Source of the DNA: Caulobacter vibrioides
GTDB lineage: Bacteria; Pseudomonadota; Alphaproteobacteria; Caulobacterales; Caulobacteraceae
Assembly (NCBI RefSeq): GCF_002310375.3
Contig: NZ_CP023315.3
Span: 2,294,001-2,358,000, forward strand
Length of the DNA: 64,000 nt
Reading direction: 5' to 3'
Below, in pieces: positions 26,964 through 38,510 of this stretch (its first letter is position 1; each line of letters starts with the position of its first letter). The notes beneath the pieces were generated by a model that worked only from the letters and a program-made list of their open reading frames with translations, had not been told where the DNA came from and did no database searches. The position numbers were made by a program, and so were the translations under genes.

Positions 26964-28241
26964 TCAGGGCGTGTAGGACGCGCGTTGCAGCACCGCGGCG
27001 AAGAAGCCGTCCGTGCCCGCGCGATGAGGGGTCAGGCGCAGATAGCCTTCGGGGGTCACATGGGTGACGCCGTCCAGGGCGATCGGCTTGACGGTGAATT
27101 CGGGGTGGCGTTCGAGGAAGGCCGCGACGCGGTCCTCGTTCTCCTCGGTCAGCAGCGAGCAAGTCACGTAGATCATGCGCCCGCCGGCCTTCACGAAGGC
27201 TGCGGCGTCTTCCAGCACGCTGTCCTGCTCGATCTGGCGCTTGGCCAGCTGGTCGGGCGACAGGCGCCACTTGGCGTCGGGGTGACGGCGCCAGGTGCCG
27301 GCGCCGGTGCAGGGCGCGTCGACGAAGACGACGTCGATCTTGCCTTCCAGGCCCTTCAGGGGCGTGGCCTCGATCGGCGAGCGGATCTGTAGGTTGCGAA
27401 CCCCTGCCCGCTGACCGCGACGGATGGTGTCGGCCAAGCGCCGGGCGTCGCTGTCATGGGCGAAGATCTGGCCGCTGTTGCCCATGGCGGCCGCCAGGGC
27501 CAGGGTCTTGCCGCCCCCGCCAGCGCAGAAGTCGAGAACCTGCTTGCCCTTCACATCGCCCGCCACGGCGGCGGCGATCTGGGAGCCCAGGTCCTGCACC
27601 TCAAACCAGCCCTTCGAGAAGGCGGGCACGGCCTCCACAGACGGTGTCCGGTCGGCGGCCGCCGGCGCAGGAATGCGGAAGGCGGTCAACAAGACGCCGG
27701 CCGGCGCGGCGTCGATCAAGGCCAGAGCCTTGGCGCAGCGCTCGACATCGGTCTTCAGCGTATTGACCCGCAGGTCGACGGGCGCGCGCTCCGACAGCGC
27801 CCGCATCTCGACCGCCTGATCGGGGCCCAAGGCGCGCGCCAGGTGCGGCTCCAGCCAATCCGGATAGTCGCCCGCCACGGGCGCCGGCGCGCTGTCGGTG
27901 GAAATCGGAGCGGTCAGACGCTCGCGCTCGACATCCGTCAGGGCGCCAAAGCCATGCTCCTCGGCGGCGGCCTCGGCGATGCGCTCGACCGGCCACTTCC
28001 ACATGAAGGCCAGGACGCCCAGCATCACGCTGCGCGCGCTCACGTCGGCCATCATCCAGCCCAGCGAACGCTTGCGGCGCAGGGCGTCCAATACAAGGCC
28101 CGAAACGAAAGCGCGGTCCTTGGACCCCGCGTATCGCGCGGTCTCGCCCCAGCGCTTCAGCGCCATCTTCACCGGAAAATGCCGCGCCTCGATCTCGGTG
28201 AGAACCTCGATCGCCGCTGAAACCCGTCCTCCGTCTCGCAT
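26964..28241 (-). CDS. RsmB/NOP-family RNA (cytosine-5-)-methyltransferase
   Basis: A 425-residue SAM-dependent RNA m5C methyltransferase. The N-terminal region looks like an RNA-binding NusB-type domain; the catalytic domain has [35 protein letters not shown] and [12 protein letters not shown], so both catalytic cysteines are present. The target may be 16S rRNA, as for RsmB, but length and N-terminus differ enough that I give no symbol. Overlaps the MAPEG gene by one base (TGATG). Confidence 0.87.
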   Translation of the reverse strand: MRDGGRVSAAIEVLTEIEARHFPVKMALKRWGETARYAGSKDRAFVSGLVLDALRRKRSLGWMMADVSARSVMLGVLAFMWKWPVERIAEAAAEEHGFGALTDVERERLTAPISTDSAPAPVAGDYPDWLEPHLARALGPDQAVEMRALSERAPVDLRVNTLKTDVERCAKALALIDAAPAGVLLTAFRIPAPAAADRTPSVEAVPAFSKGWFEVQDLGSQIAAAVAGDVKGKQVLDFCAGGGGKTLALAAAMGNSGQIFAHDSDARRLADTIRRGQRAGVRNLQIRSPIEATPLKGLEGKIDVVFVDAPCTGAGTWRRHPDAKWRLSPDQLAKRQIEQDSVLEDAAAFVKAGGRMIYVTCSLLTEENEDRVAAFLERHPEFTVKPIALDGVTHVTPEGYLRLTPHRAGTDGFFAAVLQRASYTP

Positions 28242-28636
28242 CAGACCACCAGGGCCGCGAGCAGCATCAGGATCCCGACCATCGACGCCAACCAGACCAG
28301 GCTACGGACGAAGGGCACGCCGAACGCATAGAGCGGCACATAGGCCGCGCGCGCGGCGACATACAGCGCCGCGCCATAGACCGTCAGATCACCCAGGCGA
28401 CCGCCCAGGTAGTCGATGATCACCAAGGCCACGAAGAACGGAAAGGTCTCGCGGAAATTGGCGAACGCCCGCGTGAGCCGACCGGCCATGCCGGTCAGCT
28501 CGACCGTCTCGTCACGGGGACCGACGTTCCACTTCAAGCCGCGCTGCGGCTGGGCGGCGGCCGACGCCCAGAGCAGGTTGAGGATCCCGATGGCGACCGC
28601 CACGGCGATCATTTGCAGCTCGAAGGCCATCCGCAT
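28241..28636 (-). CDS. MAPEG-family membrane protein
   Basis: A 131-residue four-helix membrane protein of the MAPEG group (membrane-associated eicosanoid/glutathione metabolism), with FELQMIAVAVAIGILNLLWA and RLTRAFANFRETFPFF typical of the bacterial type. Function in bacteria is mostly unknown; some members bind glutathione. It lies 3 bases after the guaB stop and overlaps the methyltransferase gene. A second ATG at 28630 is an equally possible start. Confidence 0.8.
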   Translation of the reverse strand: MRMAFELQMIAVAVAIGILNLLWASAAAQPQRGLKWNVGPRDETVELTGMAGRLTRAFANFRETFPFFVALVIIDYLGGRLGDLTVYGAALYVAARAAYVPLYAFGVPFVRSLVWLASMVGILMLLAALVV

Positions 28637-28639
28637 CGG

Positions 28640-31235
<2,596 letters not shown>

Positions 31236-31239
<4 letters not shown>

Positions 31240-31946
31240 CGCCCCTTGAACCCTGTCGCGACCAGGAAGACCTCCGAGCTGTCCTGCCGGCTAGCCTTGG
31301 GCTTGAAGTGCTGCACCTTGTCGAAATGGCGCTTTAGCTTGCCGATGACCTCGGCGGTCTCGCCGCCCTGGAACGCCTTGGCGACGAACGCGCCGCCGGG
31401 CTTGAGGACGTCGATAGCGAACTCGGCGGCGATCTCGATCAGGCCGACGATCCGCAGGTGATCGGTCTCGCGGTGGCCCACGGTGTTGGGCGCCATGTCG
31501 GACATGACGAGGTCGGGTTCGCCGCCCAACAGCTCCAGAAGCTTCTCGGGCGCGCCCTCGGCGGTGAAGTCCATCTCGAGCAGGTGAGCCGGCGCCACGG
31601 GATCGACAGGCAAAAGGTCGATCCCCGCCAGGGTGGTCACGCCGCGCTCGACGGCGATCTGCAGCCAGCCGCCCGGGGCGCAGCCCAGATCGATGACCTT
31701 CGCGCCCTTGCGGAAGAAGTGGAACTTGTCGTCGATCTCGCTGATCTTGAACGCCGCCCGGCTGCGGTAGCCCAGCGCCCGGGCCTTGGCTGAGAACGGG
31801 TCATTGATCTGGCGTTCCAGCCAGGCCTGCTGGCTGGGGGTGCGACCATAGGCGGTCTTCAGGCGCGCGGGCTTGCCGCGTCCGCCTTCATTGCCGCCGG
31901 CCGGCGGCTTGACCATGCGCTTGCGGGGCGGCTCTTCGTCACTCAT
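31236..31946 (-). CDS. rlmE: 23S rRNA (uridine-2'-O)-methyltransferase RlmE/FtsJ
   Basis: A 236-residue FtsJ/RrmJ methyltransferase. SAM motif VIDLGCAPGGWLQIA; the catalytic K-D-K-E residues lie in SRAAFKI, LVMSDMAPN, GGAFVAKAF and DSSEVFLVATGFKG. Methylates the 2'-OH of a uridine in helix 92 of 23S rRNA (U2552 in E. coli). The N-terminus is Lys/Arg/Gly-rich and slightly longer than in E. coli. Overlaps both neighbours by 4 bases. Confidence 0.93.
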
Positions 31947-33049
31947 GCGGCTTCAGACTTCTTGGGGGCGCCGCCGCGACGACGCCGACGAGGGCGCCGC
32001 TGCTGATCGGACATCAGGGACAACAGAAGCCCCTCTCTAAGCCCTCGATCGGCCACACGCACGCGCGAACATGGCCACAGCTCTTGCACGGCCTGGAGGA
32101 TCGCCGCACCGGCCAATACGAGATCGGCGCGATCAGCCCCGATGCAAGGCTCTGCAGCCCGCTCCGCCGACGTCAAACCCAGCAAGCGATCCGCCGCCGC
32201 GTCACAGTCCGTCCGCTTCATCCAGAGGCCATCGACCACGTTGCGATCATAGCGCGGCAAGCCCAGGTGCAGGCCTGCAAGGCTGGTGATGGCGCCGGAC
32301 GTGCCGACAAGGTGCGCCCGGCCCTCTGCAAAGACTTTCCGCATCGGCTCGGCGTGCGGGAACGCCTCGATCCGCGCCTTCACGTCGTCGACCATGGCGC
32401 GGAACCAGGCCGGATTGGCTTGCTCGCCCTCTGGGAACCGCTCGGCCAGGGTCACCACGCCGACGGGGATCGACAGCCAGGCCTTGATCGGCAACTTCCA
32501 GGCCGCGAACTGGCGAGGTTTCGAGTCCAGCCCGCCCCCGTTCAGATCCACCCAGGACAGTTCCGTCGAGCCGCCGCCGACATCGACGACCAGCGCCGCA
32601 TCCTGCTGGCGATCGAACAGGCTCATGCATCCAGCGACCGAAAGCTGCGCCTCCTCGCGCGGGCTGATGATCTGAAGCTTGAGGCCCGTCTCTTCGTGGA
32701 CGCGTCGAACAAAGTCAGGACCGTTGGTCGCGCCGCGACAGGCCTGGGTCGCCACCGCCTTGACGCGGATCGCCTTGCGACGACGGATCTTCTCGGCGCA
32801 GACCTTCAAGGCCGCCAGCGAGCGCTCCATGGCCACGTCCGAGAGCTGCCCGCTTTGAGACAGCCCCTCGCCCAAGCGCACGATACGAGAATAGGCCTCG
32901 ACCACGCGGAATCCGCGCGGCGTCGGGGTGGCCACCAATAGGCGGCAATTGTTGGTCCCGAGATCGAGCGCCGCATAGCACGACGTCTCCTCCGGCGACC
33001 GCCGGCGCCGCCCAGTTGGCGCGCCGGGCGCGCGCGGCGCCTCCGACAT
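31943..33049 (-). CDS. Ppx/GppA-family phosphatase
   Basis: A 368-residue protein with the two actin-like domains of exopolyphosphatase/pppGpp phosphatase: ALDLGTNNCRLLVA near the N-terminus and VVDVGGGSTELSWV in the middle. It lacks the extra C-terminal HD-like region of E. coli Ppx, and ends in a basic tail (RRPRRRRRGGAPKK). Substrate, polyphosphate or pppGpp, cannot be told. The ATG at 33049 has AGGTGG upstream; an earlier ATG at 33118 has no ribosome site. Confidence 0.85.
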   Translation of the reverse strand: MSEAPRAPGAPTGRRRRSPEETSCYAALDLGTNNCRLLVATPTPRGFRVVEAYSRIVRLGEGLSQSGQLSDVAMERSLAALKVCAEKIRRRKAIRVKAVATQACRGATNGPDFVRRVHEETGLKLQIISPREEAQLSVAGCMSLFDRQQDAALVVDVGGGSTELSWVDLNGGGLDSKPRQFAAWKLPIKAWLSIPVGVVTLAERFPEGEQANPAWFRAMVDDVKARIEAFPHAEPMRKVFAEGRAHLVGTSGAITSLAGLHLGLPRYDRNVVDGLWMKRTDCDAAADRLLGLTSAERAAEPCIGADRADLVLAGAAILQAVQELWPCSRVRVADRGLREGLLLSLMSDQQRRPRRRRRGGAPKKSEAA

Positions 33050-33210
33050 GGGTCTACCCACCTGTCTCGCAGACGCCGCGAACAGCTGCGACGTCTCATT
33101 TCGAGTCGACCATAGCATGTCACTCGCGCGTCGGAAGGCGCCGCCTTGCCATCCGCGTTCCGACAATTACGTTCAGGAATCAGTCAGGTGCGGCTGTTAT
33201 TCTGAGCGCC

Positions 33211-33540
33211 ATGAATTCTCGTCTCGCCAAATTCGCGATCGGACAGGTCGTCAGGCACCGGATCTTCCCCTTCAGAGGGGTGGTGTTCGACGTCGATCCG
33301 GTATTCGCCAATACCGAGGAGTGGTGGCAGTCCATCCCGGAGGATATCCGGCCGACCAAGGACCAGCCATTCTACCATCTGTTGGCCGAGAACGAGGACA
33401 ACAGCTACGTCGCCTACGTGTCCGAACAGAACCTCCTGCCCGACGACAGCGGCGAGCCGATCGGCCATCCGCAGACGGCGGTGATCTTCGAGTCTTTCGA
33501 CCACGGCCTCTACAAGCTTCGGCCGCGAATTTCGCACTAA
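33211..33540 (+). CDS. hspQ: Heat shock protein HspQ
   Basis: A 109-residue HspQ (YccV-like hemimethylated-DNA-binding) protein, usual length, with KFAIGQVVRHRIFPFRGVVF, YHLLAENED and YVAYVSEQNLL. In enterobacteria HspQ is a heat-induced factor that influences Lon proteolysis. Transcribed divergently from the ppx gene with 161 bases between; I saw no certain heat-shock promoter. The ribosome site is weak. Confidence 0.9.
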   Translation: MNSRLAKFAIGQVVRHRIFPFRGVVFDVDPVFANTEEWWQSIPEDIRPTKDQPFYHLLAENEDNSYVAYVSEQNLLPDDSGEPIGHPQTAVIFESFDHGLYKLRPRISH

Positions 33541-33673
33541 GCCCGAGGGCCGCCTGCTTCTGCGGCATCTCGTTGCGAGCTTCCGGGTTTGCGAACAACG
33601 TTTCTCCGCCGATCCGGTCATATGGCGAAGATTCCGAACAGCAATTGCCAAATCCGGGGCGTAGCGTCCTCGC

Positions 33674-34558
33674 ATGAGCGGAGATGGCCTGAGCAACGGA
33701 CCGCCCCCCGGCGCGCGTCCCGACTGGACGATTGATCAGGGCTGGGAAACCTACACCCAGGCCGAGCACGACGTCTGGATCACCCTGTACGAGCGGCAGA
33801 CCGACATGCTGCATGGTCGCGCGTGCGACGAGTTCCTGCGGGGGCTGGACGCGCTGGACCTGCACCGCTCGGGCATTCCGGACTTCGCGCGCATCAACGA
33901 AGAGCTCAAGCGCCTGACGGGCTGGACCGTGGTTGCGGTGCCCGGCCTGGTGCCGGACGACGTCTTCTTCGATCACCTCGCCAATCGACGCTTTCCCGCC
34001 GGCCAGTTCATCCGCAAGCCGCATGAGCTGGACTACCTGCAGGAACCCGACATCTTCCACGACGTGTTCGGCCACGTGCCGATGCTGACCGACCCGGTCT
34101 TCGCCGACTACATGCAGGCCTATGGCGAAGGCGGCCGCCGCGCCTTGGGCCTGGGTCGCCTGGCCAATCTGGCCCGGCTCTACTGGTATACGGTGGAGTT
34201 CGGCCTGATGAACACGCCAGCTGGCCTTCGGATCTACGGCGCGGGGATCGTGTCGTCGCGGACCGAGTCGATCTTCGCCCTCGATGACCCCTCCCCCAAC
34301 CGGATCGGCTTCGATCTGGAGCGCGTGATGCGCACGCTCTACCGGATCGACGACTTCCAGCAGGTCTATTTCGTGATCGACTCGATCCAGACCCTGCAGG
34401 ACGTGACCCTTCGCGACTTCGGCGCGATCTACGAGCGGCTAGCCAGCGCCACCGATATCGGCGTCGCCGAGATCGTTCCCGGCGACGCCGTACTGACGCG
34501 CGGCACCCAGGCCTACGCCACGGCCGGCGGTCGGCTGGCCGGCGCGGCGGCGGGCTGA
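33674..34558 (+). CDS. phhA: Phenylalanine 4-monooxygenase
   Basis: A 294-residue pterin- and iron-dependent aromatic amino acid hydroxylase, turning phenylalanine into tyrosine. The iron site is clear: two histidines in PDIFHDVFGHVPML and the glutamate in YWYTVEFGL. Length matches bacterial single-domain enzymes. No pterin carbinolamine dehydratase gene is adjacent. Its last 46 bases overlap the end of the convergent acyltransferase gene. Confidence 0.95.
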   Translation: MSGDGLSNGPPPGARPDWTIDQGWETYTQAEHDVWITLYERQTDMLHGRACDEFLRGLDALDLHRSGIPDFARINEELKRLTGWTVVAVPGLVPDDVFFDHLANRRFPAGQFIRKPHELDYLQEPDIFHDVFGHVPMLTDPVFADYMQAYGEGGRRALGLGRLANLARLYWYTVEFGLMNTPAGLRIYGAGIVSSRTESIFALDDPSPNRIGFDLERVMRTLYRIDDFQQVYFVIDSIQTLQDVTLRDFGAIYERLASATDIGVAEIVPGDAVLTRGTQAYATAGGRLAGAAAG

Positions 34559-35733
34559 CCCTTCAGTCCGAATAGAGCCCTGACGCCCGGGATGCGCCGC
34601 ACGATCTCATAGGTCGCAAAGCACCCGGCGAAGGTCGCCGCCACCAGGATCGCGCCTTCCAGGGCTTGGGGCAGGCCCAGCTTGGCCAGGTTGTGCGCCA
34701 TCACGACGATCAGGGTCTGGTGCACGATGTAGAACGGGAAGACGCCCAGCGTCAGATAGCGCAGCACCGGCCCGCCCTTGTCCGACAGATGCTTGGCCCC
34801 AAAGCCCAGGATGGCGGCGATCGCGCACCACTGGTCGGTGGCGTAGACGCATCGCATGACGATCCGCAGGGCCTCCGGCGGGTTGGCGTCATCGGCGCGA
34901 TAGATCCAGGCGTAGCTCGCCCAGCCAGCCCAACAGAGAATGGCGAGCGTTAGCGCCGTCCACCGAGCGTTGATCAGCCGGACCTTCAGCACCTCGGACT
35001 TGGCGAGCCCAAAACCGAGCAGGAATGCTGAGAACGAGACGGCGTGATTGTACCAGTCCTCGATCAGGTCGTGCGTGATCTCGAAGCGCGGCATAAGGAA
35101 GATCCGCATCACCGCCAGGAAGACGACGGGCCAAATCAACAGCCCAGCGCCCTTGAGCGAACGCTCCAGACCGCCTTGCAGCCGGTCGCCCAGCTTGGGC
35201 AGGACCAGCAGCATCAGGGCCAGAACCAGGGAATAGACCAGCAGGTAGGCGACGAACCACATGTGGTTCCAGGTCGGGGTGATCAGGCACTCTCCCTGAT
35301 CGCACCAGTTGCCCGATGCGGTCGCGTATTTCCGCCAGAACACGCCATAGCTATCGACCGCGACCGGCGCACCGGGGTTAGCGGCGACGTGCTCGACGAT
35401 CTCGTAGTAGCTTTGCGGCGGCACGATCACGAACATGGCGAACAGCAACGGCGGCAGCAGCCGCGCGATACGCGACGTCGTCAGCCGCCCCACCGACGTC
35501 CTGTCAGCCATGAACCGCGTCGCCGCGCCCGAGACCAGAAACAACAGGGTCAGCCGCCAGGGGTTAGTCAGTTGCATCAGAGGCTCGAGGGCCTCGACCG
35601 GATGCGGCGTCTTCACGTGCCAATCCCACGGCACATAGAACATTCCGGTATGGTAGAGGATCAGCAGGAAGAACGCGCCGACCCGAATCCAATCGAGGTC
35701 ATGGCGCCGGTCGAGGCTTGTCACACTGGTCAT
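34513..35733 (-). CDS. Membrane acyltransferase, acyltransferase-3/OpgC-like
   Basis: A 406-residue protein with about ten membrane helices and the acyltransferase-3 pattern: RRHDLDWIRVGAFFLLILYH at the N-terminus and RLTLLFLVSGAATRF. Such proteins transfer acyl groups to sugars, glucans or lipids; substrate unknown. Divergent from a membrane LytTR regulator, a recurring pairing that suggests control by it. The start at 35733 gives the best N-terminus; an ATG at 35763 is possible and would overlap the other gene's upstream frame. Confidence 0.8.
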   Translation of the reverse strand: MTSVTSLDRRHDLDWIRVGAFFLLILYHTGMFYVPWDWHVKTPHPVEALEPLMQLTNPWRLTLLFLVSGAATRFMADRTSVGRLTTSRIARLLPPLLFAMFVIVPPQSYYEIVEHVAANPGAPVAVDSYGVFWRKYATASGNWCDQGECLITPTWNHMWFVAYLLVYSLVLALMLLVLPKLGDRLQGGLERSLKGAGLLIWPVVFLAVMRIFLMPRFEITHDLIEDWYNHAVSFSAFLLGFGLAKSEVLKVRLINARWTALTLAILCWAGWASYAWIYRADDANPPEALRIVMRCVYATDQWCAIAAILGFGAKHLSDKGGPVLRYLTLGVFPFYIVHQTLIVVMAHNLAKLGLPQALEGAILVAATFAGCFATYEIVRRIPGVRALFGLKGQPAAAPASRPPAVA

Positions 35734-35833
35734 GGGTGCGTCCGACTTGAGAAGCGATGCCAAGGACCTGCCGCGCGGCCCCGCTTCAGGCCAAGTCCAG
35801 GGGGATCAGCGGGTATTGGCTGGGACGACCGGA

Positions 35834-36670
35834 ATGCGCTTGGGGACCAACGGCGGCCTTTTCGGGATCACCGGCGAGGAGCGCCAGTGGCTGCTTCGCG
35901 CCTGGCTCCTGGGCGTTTGCCTGATCAGTTGCTTCTGCATCGTCAACACCCTGACGATCCAGCATGACTCGCCGGACCTTGGCCTAATCCGCCCGGTCAT
36001 CTGGGAAGCCAGCAGCGCGCTCGTCACCATGGTGATCTTCACCATCCCGGCGGCGATGGCGTTCTGGACCAGCCGCGTCCGTCCACGCTGGTGGATCGCG
36101 CTACCGGCGCACCTCGCGGCGCTTGTCGCCTACTCGGCGCTGCACGTCGCGGGCTTCCTGGCGCTGCGCGAATGGGCGCACGCCGCCGTTCTGAACGAGG
36201 CCTACAACTACGGGCCGCTCTCGACCGAGTTTCCCTACGAGTTCCGCAAGGACTTCCTGGCCTACCTGATCGCCTTGGGAATTTTCTGGCTGGCGCTGCA
36301 ACGCGGCGGCCAGACGCCTAGCGCGACGGGGCCAACGCGCCCCGCGACCTTCGACATTCAGGACGGCGCGCGGCTGATCCGCGTTGCGGTGGACAAGATC
36401 ATCGCTGTCCGCTCGGCGGGCAACTATGTCGAGTTCATTCTCGCCGATGAGCGACGCCCGTTGATGCGATCGTCCCTGGCGGCCATGCAGGACGCGCTCG
36501 CGCCCCAGGGCTTCGTGCGCAGCCACAAGTCCTGGCTGGTGAACAGAGCGCTGGTCACAGGCCTGAGGCCTGAGGGTTCGGGCGACTACACGGTGGAGCT
36601 GGGCGCACTGGAAGCGCCCCTATCACGGCGCTTTCCCGAAGCCTTGGCGGCGCTGCGCGATCCCGCCTAA
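35834..36670 (+). CDS. Membrane-bound LytTR transcriptional regulator
   Basis: A 278-residue protein with four membrane helices and a C-terminal LytTR DNA-binding domain (VDKIIAVRSAGNYVEFIL and FVRSHKSWLVNRALV). Membrane-anchored LytTR proteins sense through the membrane part and bind DNA directly. The start at 35834 is a choice: the frame is open back to 35732 but that would cover the promoter of the divergent acyltransferase gene. Ends 4 bases into the convergent GNAT gene. Confidence 0.8.
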   Translation: MRLGTNGGLFGITGEERQWLLRAWLLGVCLISCFCIVNTLTIQHDSPDLGLIRPVIWEASSALVTMVIFTIPAAMAFWTSRVRPRWWIALPAHLAALVAYSALHVAGFLALREWAHAAVLNEAYNYGPLSTEFPYEFRKDFLAYLIALGIFWLALQRGGQTPSATGPTRPATFDIQDGARLIRVAVDKIIAVRSAGNYVEFILADERRPLMRSSLAAMQDALAPQGFVRSHKSWLVNRALVTGLRPEGSGDYTVELGALEAPLSRRFPEALAALRDPA

Positions 36671-37173
36671 CCGACGGGTCGCAGCAACAGACCCATCAGG
36701 ATGTCGTCCTCGAAGCGGCCATCGGGCAAGCGACCGCGCGCAACCTGCCGGCCCTCATGGCGAAAGCCCAGCCGCTCATAGAGGCGAACCGCGCCCGGAT
36801 TGCCCGCGCCGGCCGCCAGCTCGATCCGCACGATCTCAGGTTCCGCCGATCGCGCCCAGTTGATCAGCGCCTCGAACAGTTTGGAGCCAACCCCACGCCC
36901 CTGCTGGTCAGGACGCACGGCGACTGTCAGGCCGCCCAGGACGTGAGCAAACAGCGCGATCGTCTCGCGCTTCGCATGGATCTCGCCGCAGACGGTTCCG
37001 TCCGCGTCGACCGCGACAAGACAGATGTCAGCGGCGATCGCGGCCTCGGCAAAGGCCGTCGTCACCTCCTCGGGCGTGCGAGCCAAGGCGCCGGGCGTCA
37101 CCGCTGCGGAGCGATGCACAGCGACGATCGCGTCGCGATCGGCGACCGTGGCGCGACGAACCGTGATGCTCAT
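36667..37173 (-). CDS. GNAT-family N-acetyltransferase
   Basis: A 168-residue GNAT protein with the acetyl-CoA motif VRPDQQGRGVGSKLFEAL and NPGAVRLYERLGFRHEG. Substrate unknown. It overlaps the astB stop by 4 bases (ATGA), which places it at the tail of the arginine succinyltransferase operon; that suggests, but does not show, a role with arginine-derived compounds. Confidence 0.82.
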   Translation of the reverse strand: MSITVRRATVADRDAIVAVHRSAAVTPGALARTPEEVTTAFAEAAIAADICLVAVDADGTVCGEIHAKRETIALFAHVLGGLTVAVRPDQQGRGVGSKLFEALINWARSAEPEIVRIELAAGAGNPGAVRLYERLGFRHEGRQVARGRLPDGRFEDDILMGLLLRPVG

Positions 37174-38510
37174 GCCGTTCTCTGGAAGGGGTAGAAGTCA
37201 TCGCCCAATCCCAGAATCTGGGTCAGCTCGTCAAGCGCCTCGCGGCTCTCGGTCAAGAGCCTCGGATCGGCCAAATCCGCCGGTGAGAGGCGGTCGCGAT
37301 AGCGACGGATGATCCAGTCGGCCAGGGTCTCCTGAAGGTCGGCTGTGAAGCGTTGGGCCGGGTTCGTCGCCGCCAGCTCAGCCTCTGTCAGCACGACACG
37401 GAGGCGCAGGCAGGCAGGGCCGCCGCCATTGCGCATGCTCTGGCGGACATCGACATACTCGACCCGGCCGATGGGTCCGTTCGAGGCCGCGAGGCCTTCG
37501 GCCACGGCGTAGGCGCGCGGGTTGTCTCGCGTCTCGACCGGCGCCAGCAACACCAGCCGGTCCTCGCCGGGAACGACCAGCAGTTGGGAATTGAACAGGT
37601 AGCTGGCGACCAGATCGGCCATCGGCAGCTCGGCTTCGGTCACCTCGACGAAGACAGGCTCGAACAGCCCGTTCGCCGCAGCCCGAACCTCGCGCTCCAT
37701 CGCGGCGCGGTCCTCGAACGCTCGCTCGTGGAAGAACAGGCACTCACGCGTGCCCACGCAGACGACGTCGTTGTGAAACGCGCCACCCTCGATCGCCGCC
37801 TTGCCCTGCTGCGGAAACACCGCGCGGGCCGCACCGTGCCGGCGCTGGACAGCCTCAAACGCTTCCCTTGTCTGGCGGGCGGGGAAACGGCCGTCCCAGT
37901 GGCCCCAAGCCTCGCGCCCCCAGACGAACAGATTGACGCCCGGCGCACCGTGCTCGGCGCAGAGCCGCACATGGTTGGCCGCGCCCTCGTCGGCGAAATG
38001 CGGCTGGGCCGGCAACGGGTCGTGGACGGCGAACCGCGTCTCGTCCGGAAACAGGCGTCGCAGCGACCGGGTGGTCTGCGGGCCTTCCAGGCTACGATGC
38101 AGGTTGGTCAGCAGGTTGGCCGGCGTGAAATGCACGCGTCCATCGGCGGCGTCGGCGCTGGGCGTGACCGTCGCGGCGTTGGCGGCCCACATCGGCGAGG
38201 CTGAACAGGCCGCCGCCGCCAAGGCCGGCGCGTCCTTCCACGCCGAGGCGATGATCGCGTCTTCCGAGCCCGAAAAGCCAAGCGCTTTCAGAAGGTTTAC
38301 GGCCGGCCTTTCATGCGGCGCCAGCACGAATTGGGGCAGGCCCAGATCGGCCAGACGCCGCATCTTGGACAACCCTTCCAGGGCCGCGCCGCGTGGATTG
38401 GAGACCTCGCCGGCGTTGCGCGTGCTCGCCAGGTTGCCGGGCGAGAGCCCGACATAGGAATGGGTCGGCCCGACCAGGCCGTCACAATTGGCTTCCAGAG
38501 CGAAGGTCAT
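37170..38510 (-). CDS. astB: N-succinylarginine dihydrolase
   Basis: A 446-residue AstB, second step of the arginine succinyltransferase pathway: succinylarginine to succinylornithine, CO2 and ammonia. Recognised by the N-terminus NCDGLVGPTHSYVGLSPGN, HNDVVCVGTRECLF, and the C-terminal NGGGPACLRLRVVL with the catalytic-type Cys. Length is standard. Overlaps astD by 4 bases. Confidence 0.95.
   Translation of the reverse strand: MTFALEANCDGLVGPTHSYVGLSPGNLASTRNAGEVSNPRGAALEGLSKMRRLADLGLPQFVLAPHERPAVNLLKALGFSGSEDAIIASAWKDAPALAAAACSASPMWAANAATVTPSADAADGRVHFTPANLLTNLHRSLEGPQTTRSLRRLFPDETRFAVHDPLPAQPHFADEGAANHVRLCAEHGAPGVNLFVWGREAWGHWDGRFPARQTREAFEAVQRRHGAARAVFPQQGKAAIEGGAFHNDVVCVGTRECLFFHERAFEDRAAMEREVRAAANGLFEPVFVEVTEAELPMADLVASYLFNSQLLVVPGEDRLVLLAPVETRDNPRAYAVAEGLAASNGPIGRVEYVDVRQSMRNGGGPACLRLRVVLTEAELAATNPAQRFTADLQETLADWIIRRYRDRLSPADLADPRLLTESREALDELTQILGLGDDFYPFQRTA

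Noticed and set aside
33050..33210. Heat-shock (sigma-32) promoter before hspQ
   Set aside because: A CTTGCC sequence is present but no matching -10 element at proper spacing could be identified by eye.
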